Below are positions 1 through 6,621 of a stretch of DNA of 13,822 nucleotides, in pieces (position 1 is the stretch's first letter; every line of letters starts with the position of its first letter). The notes beneath the pieces were generated by a model that was not told the DNA's origin, searched no databases, and was given only the letters and a program-made list of their open reading frames with translations. A program made the position numbers and the translations under genes. This DNA comes from G963674685 sp964591275 (GTDB lineage: Bacteria > Lernaellota > Lernaellaia > JACKCT01). Location: the NCBI GenBank assembly GCA_964591275.1, contig CAZQAE010000107.1, positions 1 through 13,822 on the forward strand. The letters run 5' to 3'.

Positions 1-333
1 CCCCGAATTAGTATGGAATCAGTATAAAATGCTTCAACTCGTCAACAACAATGCTCTTTTCTTTTGTCTCACGTTAATGAACGATTGTAAGTTGGAAATG
101 GGGGTTCATACAAATAAGCGATTATCAATTTTATGTGACATTTACGTTTATTGTAATCCGAATGTTTAGCGACGCGCCTATCTCAAAGCCACGCGACGTC
201 GCGGTTGTCGTAACAGAAATTTATTTTCGGTGTTGACCCATAGGGCTTGAGCTTCCTAAGCTAGCTTGAAACGTTTTTCGTTTCGTCGCCGTGATTTGCG
301 ACGGCGAGTCATTATTCTAAAAAGAGGAATCCA
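1..333. other. Non-coding leader upstream of the cytochrome operon
   Basis: No convincing gene is seen here on either strand, and the first ~180 bases are clearly more AT-rich than the genes that follow. Visible structures are a perfect 12-nt palindrome CGCGACGTCGCG at 192-203 and two mutually exclusive short hairpins at 284-307: CGTCGC (284-289) can pair with GCGACG (298-303), or TCGCCGT (286-292) with ACGGCGA (301-307), each with an 8-nt loop. A Shine-Dalgarno-like AAAGAGGA lies at 321-328. On the minus strand a TATACT (complement of 21-26) with a weak -35 (complement of 43-48, 16-bp spacer) could drive a gene off the left edge, but this is weak. The stretch is best read as an intergenic promoter region, possibly between divergent genes. 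Confidence 0.55.
233..262 (+). promoter_or_regulatory. Possible sigma70-like promoter for the cytochrome operon
   Basis: TTGACC at 233-238 is a good -35 match (5 of 6). The best -10 at an acceptable distance is TAAGCT at 257-262 with an 18-bp spacer, which matches only 3 of 6. Transcription would begin near 269, before the hairpins at 284-307 and the ribosome binding site at 321-328. The weak -10 keeps this tentative. Confidence 0.25.
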
Positions 334-1650
334 CTGCGGCAGTCATCGAACATCATTCATGCGGCGGTCTGGTCAAGCGCACTGGCGATTTGCGCCTTTG
401 TCGCTTTGCGCCTTGGCTGGATACTGGCCCTGGACTACGAAGCCCTCGTGTTGAATTTATTTCATGCACGCGAAGGAACGCTGCAACACCTGGAAGGAAG
501 CAAATGGATTCTTCGATTCGGCCCCGCGCCGCTCGTTTTTCTCGCATGCGCGGGATTGATCTATCGCCTACTTCAGCGATTTGCCAAAATCGAAAATCCT
601 TTTCCCATCCAAAGCGCAACACTTAAGTTCGCCTTTGGCCTGGCGGTTTTCATTCCATACGCCGCCTTTTGCGTGCCACTTTCCCGAGCGGCATCGGTCT
701 GGTTCAGCATTGAGGTCTTCTGGTGGATTCAGTGGTACGATAACATCAGCCCGGCCATGGATTGGATTAGCGAATTCGGCCCATATTTCGTTTTCCCCTC
801 GGCGCTCACCATCGGCCTGTCGGCCCTGCTTTTCGTTTTCACCGATCCTGACAAAGAAAAGAAGCGTTCCTGGGGCGCAACCCTGGCGCGCATTCCCTGG
901 CGTATTACGGTCGCGGCAGCCTTGATCGTCGCCTTTGTCCCCGGCATCATTTCGTTGATCCACGCATCCCGCGTTGCGTTTGCACCGGGTTTGCAGACTT
1001 TTGAAACGAATTGCGGCCAGTGCCACGCAAAATCCCGCCCGCTTTACTTCATCAAAACTCCCATCGAATGGCGGCGAACCGTCACACGAATGCAGGAAAT
1101 GGAAAAGGCACCGATAACGGATCATGAAAGGGAAAAGGTCATAGGCTTTCTTGCCGGCATGCGCTCCTATTCGGACAGATGGACATTCGCCACGCGCTGC
1201 GGTCGCTGCCACGGCATTTCACACCTGGTTTGGGAGAAACGGCGACCTGAGGAGTGGGGGAATATTGCCGACCGAATCGCGCGTTGGTCACCCTATTACT
1301 TTAAACCCGATGTCCGGAACCAGATCGCGGCGCACCTCATAAAAACGCGCTCCGATCCCGCCGCCACGCTGAAAATCGACGCATCGGATTATCAAAATTA
1401 CCATCGACTGGAAAATGCATGCGCCTCATGCCATTCCATTTCCAGACGTTACGAAAAATATCAAAACACGGACCCCAACGGAATCGCAACCCTTGCACGG
1501 CGCATGAACGCCAAGATGCCGACGCCTTTGAGCGAAGCGGAAATGACAAGCATCACGCTATACTACGGCCAAGCCATCTCAGACATGGAGCGCTTTGACA
1601 AGCTGTTTCCGCACGACCGTCCTTTGCTACCCGGAGGCCTGCCATGGTAG
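334..1650 (+). CDS. Membrane-anchored tri-haem cytochrome c
   Basis: This is a membrane protein with a C-terminal c-type cytochrome region, presumably passing electrons on the periplasmic face; its partner is unknown. Numbering from the CTG at 334, hydrophobic segments lie near residues 8-32, 65-81, 96-117, 151-170 and 191-211. Three haem motifs follow: CGQCH at about 227, CGRCH at 289 and CASCH at 363. Each of the first two is followed by a Trp/Arg/Met-rich helix of the class I cytochrome type, with Met residues available as distal ligands. The start is uncertain. The first conventional start is TTG at 406, which has no ribosome binding site and cuts the first membrane helix. The frame is open from 295, and CTG at 334 has GAGG (324-327) six bases upstream, so I placed the start there. 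The next gene overlaps the 3' end by 7 bases. No named family is recognised beyond the cytochrome c fold. Confidence 0.8.
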   Translation: MRQSSNIIHAAVWSSALAICAFVALRLGWILALDYEALVLNLFHAREGTLQHLEGSKWILRFGPAPLVFLACAGLIYRLLQRFAKIENPFPIQSATLKFAFGLAVFIPYAAFCVPLSRAASVWFSIEVFWWIQWYDNISPAMDWISEFGPYFVFPSALTIGLSALLFVFTDPDKEKKRSWGATLARIPWRITVAAALIVAFVPGIISLIHASRVAFAPGLQTFETNCGQCHAKSRPLYFIKTPIEWRRTVTRMQEMEKAPITDHEREKVIGFLAGMRSYSDRWTFATRCGRCHGISHLVWEKRRPEEWGNIADRIARWSPYYFKPDVRNQIAAHLIKTRSDPAATLKIDASDYQNYHRLENACASCHSISRRYEKYQNTDPNGIATLARRMNAKMPTPLSEAEMTSITLYYGQAISDMERFDKLFPHDRPLLPGGLPW

Positions 1651-2234
1651 GACTCCGCATTGTCGTCCTTCTCATGATTTCGGCATTTTTCCTGGCGTCG
1701 TGCGCGCAGCCCGCGCTGGATCCTTCACCGGGGAAATTCACTATTTCCCCGGCGATGAGACCATTCAAGTGGACGGCCCAATTTCGCGGATTCAAACCTG
1801 CTTACGAAAACGAATCCGGTCGGCAATGGGAAATCGACTACCAATTGCTCGTGGATTTCAGCGATTACGAAAAGAAATACGGAAAATTCACCGAAATCAT
1901 CCCGGCGATTTCCGGCGTGTGGCGATACAACGCAAGCGGATGTTATCAGGCCGGACCCAGCACCTATGCCGTAAGTTCCCGCTTTTCCACAACCGGCATC
2001 CCCATCGAGCGATTCGATGGTTGGCCGACTTTGCGTCTTTTGCACGGCAAGGGCGGCAGCCCTTTTGAAGCCGTTGATGAAAAGCCACTCCCCGACGCAA
2101 AGGAGCTAACCGGGAAGCTCCTTTTCGAAGGCAGCCTGCGCGTCGCCTTGCCCGACGATGCACCCAATGGCTATTACGAACCATGCTTCTACGTGCTGGT
2201 CAGAGTCGAGGGGTCGAGCATCCCGTGCACCTGA
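1644..2234 (+). CDS. Large secreted lipoprotein, N-terminal part (frameshifted)
   Basis: The protein begins with a lipoprotein signal peptide: a short basic n-region, a hydrophobic core and the lipobox LASC with Cys20, so it should be lipid-anchored in the envelope. GGAGG at 1633-1637 lies six bases before the ATG, and the start overlaps the end of the cytochrome gene by 7 bases, indicating translational coupling. The remainder (about 170 residues) is beta-strand-like with no recognised domain. The reading breaks at about residue 189: after the VLVRVEG stretch this frame adds only seven residues before TGA, while the +2-phase frame continues with the same character. One extra G in the GGGG at 2210-2213 would join it to the ORF ending at 3910. 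I therefore see this as the first fifth of a ~980-residue protein spanning 1644-4596. Its function is unknown. Confidence 0.75.
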   Translation: MVGLRIVVLLMISAFFLASCAQPALDPSPGKFTISPAMRPFKWTAQFRGFKPAYENESGRQWEIDYQLLVDFSDYEKKYGKFTEIIPAISGVWRYNASGCYQAGPSTYAVSSRFSTTGIPIERFDGWPTLRLLHGKGGSPFEAVDEKPLPDAKELTGKLLFEGSLRVALPDDAPNGYYEPCFYVLVRVEGSSIPCT

Positions 2235-3910
2235 GCATGTTCGGATACGATTGGGGCGAACTGCCCGACCAGGTTCTGCCTCTGGTCTCCGTGGGCGATC
2301 CAGAGACGCCGCAAATGCCCTGGACGATCCTGGCCTCGGAATACCAGCTGGGACGATCAGGCGTTCTTCCCAGGCAACAGAAGAAGGCGGTGGGCCTAGT
2401 CTCCCGATCCGGTTTTCCTTCGGATTTTATTTTGCGCCCGCGCACTTACCTTATCAAAGCAAATTTCCCAACGCTTTTTCCGAGAAGGACCATGGCCCCC
2501 ATTGAAGGAGGACTGTCCGTTGTGCCTTTTGAAATCCCGCACACGCTGATGTTCGACCGTGGAGAAGTCTCGCGCTACGTCGCCGGTCCCGGCGTTTCAA
2601 AAGATCTCGGCACGCAGCGAATGAGCGGGCGGGATATGGTGGGTCCGCTCCTTGACGGCGGCGGTTTCATTGTCGACATGAGCAAAACTGGCCAATACAC
2701 CGTGCAAATGAAAGGGTATATCGAAGACGTTCTCGGCAGGCGATTTGAAGGCGGCGGCGTATACGATATTACGATTGCCAATCCCATCACCTTCTCCACC
2801 TCCTGCAAGCCCGGCACGAGTTTCCTGGTCGGTGACAAGTATCCCGCCAAGATCAACTGCATCCCGCCGACGCCCGCCGATGTTGAAGTTGTCGTGGAAT
2901 TTTTCCCGAACTCGAACCCTTCGCGAAAACGAACATGGATCGCCCGGGGCAAAGCCGGACGTTTTGGACATTTCACGCCCCATGAAATCGCGCCAATCGT
3001 TTTCGATGAACCCGGCGAGTACACAAGCCGCGTGACGGCGAAGTGGACTGACCAGAAGGGGCATCTGTGGATGGGCCAACAAACCAGCGTAGGCGTTGTG
3101 GCACCGCGAAAACCAACACTGATCCTGCACGGCACGCGCAGTTTCCCTTACGGCCAGAGGCTAAATCAGGAGTATAACGGCGCCGTGAAGAACTTCGCCA
3201 ACCGGCAGGACCTGACGACTTCGTTTATGCCATTCACTCCGTCGATGCTTCCCGACCCCTACGCGCCTTATAATCCTGCCGACACATTGTTCATTCCATC
3301 CAACGGATACAACGAAAGCCTCGTGGAGCCGCATCTTTCCATGACGCTTGCGGATTATGACCTGGGCCGAAATCTCCAGGAAGCCTATCGGGAGCCAAGC
3401 TTTCCGCTCCCGCCATCGCACCAATCGGCTCTGGGACCATGGCGATATATGCGTGATGTGGTGCAGATATCAACGGACAGCTTCGCCTGGTTTCCTGCGG
3501 ACGTTGCGCACGCCGATGAACTGCCGGTGATTCCTGCGACGGACGGGCCATATCATCCCTTCGCCTTCCCACAGTTCGCCACCGTGGAAGCCTATACCTA
3601 CATGGGAGTGGTGCGGCCCGGATTCCCGGTCATGACCTCCGTTTACCAGACCGACGCCATCGGTCTGTACTGGCTGGCCAGCCCAAACCGCTTCGGTTTT
3701 CATTTCAACAACGGCAACAACGGCGATCTTTCCGGAGACGTTTACCGCATCCAGGCCGGAGCCGTTCTCAAAGATTTCACAACCGGTAAAAACTATTACG
3801 ACGCCTACGGCGCTTCGATCTCCGTCATCCCTTCCAAAGGGGCCGCCACTTCCATTTCCCCCCCCCCGGCCAAAGGCCGATATCCATTCAAAACGGGCGC
3901 GAACAAATGA
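2183..3910 (+). CDS. Large secreted lipoprotein, central part (frameshifted)
   Basis: This is the longest piece of the split lipoprotein. The ATG at 2183 lies inside the preceding ORF and is probably not a real start; authentic sequence begins near 2211 (VEHPVHLSMFG). The product has no signal peptide of its own, although its character is extracytoplasmic: rich in Pro, Gly, Tyr and aromatics, with beta-sandwich-like segments. One example, around residues 165-200, is a strand-rich stretch with GQYTVQM and a following ITIANPI motif typical of bacterial Ig-like or macroglobulin-like modules. The C-terminal half has many Tyr/Phe/Pro/Asn residues. Near the end, a run of ten C (3858-3867) encodes Pro-Pro-Pro. 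This frame then ends 40 bases later, whereas one more C would carry the reading into the ORF at 3907-4596. No family is recognised and no catalytic motif is evident. Confidence 0.7.
   Translation: MLLRAGQSRGVEHPVHLSMFGYDWGELPDQVLPLVSVGDPETPQMPWTILASEYQLGRSGVLPRQQKKAVGLVSRSGFPSDFILRPRTYLIKANFPTLFPRRTMAPIEGGLSVVPFEIPHTLMFDRGEVSRYVAGPGVSKDLGTQRMSGRDMVGPLLDGGGFIVDMSKTGQYTVQMKGYIEDVLGRRFEGGGVYDITIANPITFSTSCKPGTSFLVGDKYPAKINCIPPTPADVEVVVEFFPNSNPSRKRTWIARGKAGRFGHFTPHEIAPIVFDEPGEYTSRVTAKWTDQKGHLWMGQQTSVGVVAPRKPTLILHGTRSFPYGQRLNQEYNGAVKNFANRQDLTTSFMPFTPSMLPDPYAPYNPADTLFIPSNGYNESLVEPHLSMTLADYDLGRNLQEAYREPSFPLPPSHQSALGPWRYMRDVVQISTDSFAWFPADVAHADELPVIPATDGPYHPFAFPQFATVEAYTYMGVVRPGFPVMTSVYQTDAIGLYWLASPNRFGFHFNNGNNGDLSGDVYRIQAGAVLKDFTTGKNYYDAYGASISVIPSKGAATSISPPPAKGRYPFKTGANK
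3858..3867 (+). repeat. Homopolymeric C10 tract inside the lipoprotein gene
   Basis: Ten consecutive C lie in the coding sequence of the central lipoprotein piece. With ten C the frame ends at 3910; with eleven (or eight) it would read through into 3907-4596 without a stop. Tracts of this length slip readily both during replication (contingency loci) and in some sequencing chemistries. Confidence 0.85.
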
Positions 3911-4596
3911 TATTCCTGGCCCTGGACACGCACGACGCCATCGAAGTCGGCGAAAACATCGGCGTGGGCGGAATGGTATTCCCGGCCATCGAAGCCGACG
4001 CACTGTGGATCGTAACCAAGCCTTCAGGAGAGACTATCGAGATTCGAGGCCGTGCAAACCGCCTGGGCATCGTTCGAGGCGAGACCCTGGTTCCGGCCAA
4101 TGAACCGGGCATCTACTCGATCAAAACCGCCGTAACCTGGGACGGGATGGTCGGCGACATCGTCGGCACGAAGGACGGCGTTTACTGGCATTGCGCGATT
4201 CCGAGAGACAATCCGCCACTGTTGAAGCTTTCGGGCGCGCCGGTTCGGTCTGTCGATCCGAGCGGCGTGACGGACATTATTTTAACCTGGCCGACAGATC
4301 TCGAAACGCCAACGATTCATTATGGGCTTATCATGCCGGGGCAGGTTCTCGACCAGGGCATCGAAAAGCCGGACGAAAACCAATGGAGCTATCCCCTGGA
4401 ACCAATGCAAATCGCCACCCAATTCCCGAACTTCGACGTTCGCTATTTCGGCACGGGCAAGCCCGCCTTGGCCGACACCGTGGTGTTCCAATTCTTCATG
4501 GAAGCTACGCGCAATGGCCAAAAGGTTTATGACTCTCTCAGGCTGGTCCTGCGTGGGGATAAACTTTACAACTTCGCCGCGATAGCCGGGGAATGA
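3907..4596 (+). CDS. Large secreted lipoprotein, C-terminal part (frameshifted)
   Basis: The ORF starts with an ATGA overlap with the stop at 3908-3910, so re-initiation is possible. It has no signal peptide, yet it looks extracytoplasmic: about 229 residues with two beta-sandwich-like segments, the first about residues 5-85 and the second about 100-225, the latter with a DIILTWP strand. Reading this frame upstream stays open through the C10 tract and gives plausible protein sequence (PGQRPISIQNGREQ then MIFLALD). That makes it most likely the C-terminal end of the same lipoprotein rather than a free cytoplasmic protein. No ribosome binding site of note is seen before 3907. No family or enzymatic motif is recognised. 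The next gene begins 33 bases after the stop. Confidence 0.7.
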   Translation: MIFLALDTHDAIEVGENIGVGGMVFPAIEADALWIVTKPSGETIEIRGRANRLGIVRGETLVPANEPGIYSIKTAVTWDGMVGDIVGTKDGVYWHCAIPRDNPPLLKLSGAPVRSVDPSGVTDIILTWPTDLETPTIHYGLIMPGQVLDQGIEKPDENQWSYPLEPMQIATQFPNFDVRYFGTGKPALADTVVFQFFMEATRNGQKVYDSLRLVLRGDKLYNFAAIAGE

Positions 4597-4629
4597 CAAG
4601 AACCGCCGTCTTGACCATAATGCGTATCA

Positions 4630-6621
4630 ATGACGCCCGATAACAGAAATTTCAACGAACTGCGAGATGGCGTGGCGATATATCGCGCCGTGTCTTCAAT
4701 CATCATCCGCCTGTGCCTCCTGGTCTTCGCGGCGCTCGCCGCCTTGAATATGCTTTTTGAACTCGACCTTCCCGGCGCCGTGGAAATTGAGCACGCCGCA
4801 TGCAGCCTCGTTGTGATGACTTTTATTATTTTGACTGAACATGACTGGACCCTGCCCATCGTCGGATCGCTATTGCTGACGACAACGGTTGCTGGATTTC
4901 TTGCGCGTACGCGTTATCCAAAATGGCATCACTTCACATCGTCGATAATTCTTTTTGTGATCGCCGCCGGGCAGGCGGGCTTCATTATTTTCGGCATGAT
5001 GATGGAAAAAGAAATCGCTATTGCCGCCCTCGGAGGATTGGCTGTCTTCGCTGCGTGGACACATCACGACACAAAACTGAAAAACGATATAAACGAAAGC
5101 CTGAGCCTTGCCCAAAAGATTATCGTTGGCTTGTGCGGCGCGGCAGCCCTTTACTACACCTACTCCATTTTGGAGACGGACCCGAGCGGCTATCCGATCC
5201 TGGAGTGGGCCGGAGGATTGTTCGCCGGCAGCGGCAACGTTCGCAACTCCTGGTCTATCTTGTTTTTCCTTGTCACTGGCTTATATACATTAGCCGCCAT
5301 CATCTTCATCCTGCCCAGATCATTTATCCGAAATCGCCTTGGAAGGCTGGCTGGCTCATCTCTGGCAGCCGGCGCAATTTTCCTGGCCTACTTCGCAGCC
5401 GGGCGGGATATTCGTCTTGCGTCTTCGGCTCTTGTCATCGCGGGGAGCCTTGCGTCCGCGGAGCATCTCACGCGGTGGGGCGCCCCCGTCGGGCCGACTG
5501 ACTTTAAGGTCAGAGATTATCCAAAAAGCCTGATTACCTTAAGCGTGCTGGCGGGATTGTGCATGTTTCACGCCTACGCTTTTCGAGTATTGCCCTGCGA
5601 TCAGGCCAGCCAAAACGCGCACCTAACGCGCCTCGGCGATGCTCCGGAAGTCTTCCGCGCGGTTCTGGATGAACAAGGCGAAAACCTCTTTTTGGTTTTA
5701 CGTACCGAACGGCGCATCGTCAGGGTCAACCTACATGACAATTCACAGCATCCCGTTGATCCCGGTCCATTGATTGACCGCGACAATCCCGGAGCGTTGC
5801 GCTTCGACGGCGTACCCGAGGACCTGATTGTCATTCCTGGGCAAAATAAACTCGCCGCCACGTTCTGCCCCCACTCCGATCTGGAGCCTGGGCCTGGCGG
5901 CGAACCGGGCGACAAATTTACCGACATCATTGTTTTTATCGACCCGGCGAAAAACGCGGTGGACGAAGTCGCCTGGTTGAAAAACATCTGCTGGATCAAT
6001 TGCATTCGCTGGAACGACCAGACGAAACTTCTGTACGTGGGCTGCGAAGACCGGCGACAAATGATGATTTACGATCCCGCAAGCGGTGCAATCACGCAAA
6101 GTAAACGGGTTCCCTATGCAGGAGATATTCAGGATCTGGAGTTCGATTATCAAAAAGAGCCGCCGCGAATCTATACAATCTCGCTGTGGTACAATTCCGT
6201 TTTGTCAGAACTGGACGAGAAATTTTGGACACCCATAAATCAATTGCGGATCGGCGGCGCAAATTACGAAATGGCCTTTTCGCGCAAGCACAATCTACTT
6301 TTCATCAGCCGTTTCTATGAGTCCAGGGTGGTCATTGTCGACTCGGAAAGTCTCGAAAAGGTCGGACGTCTGAGAACCGGATTCGGCGCGCGTGCTCTGG
6401 CAGTGGACGATTCTCGGGGAATACTTTTGGCGTCGAGCATCTATGACGGCAAACTGCGCGTTTATGATTTCGTCAGCGACAAACTTCTGGCCGAACTCAA
6501 TGTGGGAGGACACGTCAAGAGCATTGCGCTCAGCGAAAGTGAAGGAGCTGCATACTTCGGAAGTCAATGCGGATTGTTCCGACTGGATCTGGCCGGACTG
6601 CTCGCTGAGGCTGCGCCATGA
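4630..6621 (+). CDS. Polytopic membrane protein with C-terminal beta-propeller
   Basis: The protein has 663 residues in two halves. The first ~320 hold about ten hydrophobic helices (roughly 22-42, 55-70, 74-92, 103-123, 127-143, 162-181, 208-228, 241-257, 262-278, 300-320). From about 335 to 655 a soluble region carries repeats of the YVTN/WD40/SMP-30-like propeller type, each with a hydrophobic strand pair followed by a strand such as RIVRVNL, QMMIYDP, RVVIVDS or KLRVYDF. I count about six possible blades. Ten helices would place the propeller on the same side as the N-terminus if no helix is miscounted, so its side of the membrane is uncertain. Blade Cys residues are present, but no CxxCH. 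The ATG at 4630 has no strong ribosome binding site. It lies 33 bases after the lipoprotein gene and overlaps the next gene by ATGA. No known family is recognised; it may sense, scaffold or bind a ligand for the system. Confidence 0.7.
   Translation: MTPDNRNFNELRDGVAIYRAVSSIIIRLCLLVFAALAALNMLFELDLPGAVEIEHAACSLVVMTFIILTEHDWTLPIVGSLLLTTTVAGFLARTRYPKWHHFTSSIILFVIAAGQAGFIIFGMMMEKEIAIAALGGLAVFAAWTHHDTKLKNDINESLSLAQKIIVGLCGAAALYYTYSILETDPSGYPILEWAGGLFAGSGNVRNSWSILFFLVTGLYTLAAIIFILPRSFIRNRLGRLAGSSLAAGAIFLAYFAAGRDIRLASSALVIAGSLASAEHLTRWGAPVGPTDFKVRDYPKSLITLSVLAGLCMFHAYAFRVLPCDQASQNAHLTRLGDAPEVFRAVLDEQGENLFLVLRTERRIVRVNLHDNSQHPVDPGPLIDRDNPGALRFDGVPEDLIVIPGQNKLAATFCPHSDLEPGPGGEPGDKFTDIIVFIDPAKNAVDEVAWLKNICWINCIRWNDQTKLLYVGCEDRRQMMIYDPASGAITQSKRVPYAGDIQDLEFDYQKEPPRIYTISLWYNSVLSELDEKFWTPINQLRIGGANYEMAFSRKHNLLFISRFYESRVVIVDSESLEKVGRLRTGFGARALAVDDSRGILLASSIYDGKLRVYDFVSDKLLAELNVGGHVKSIALSESEGAAYFGSQCGLFRLDLAGLLAEAAP

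Noticed and set aside
568..1212. Long minus-strand ORF opposite the cytochrome gene
   Set aside because: It lies fully inside the gene with three CxxCH motifs; its product is a Arg/Gly/Cys-rich shadow translation with no family features.
2575..3135. Minus-strand ORFs opposite the lipoprotein gene
   Set aside because: These are shadows of the plus-strand reading: low-complexity composition, no ribosome binding site, no recognisable domain.
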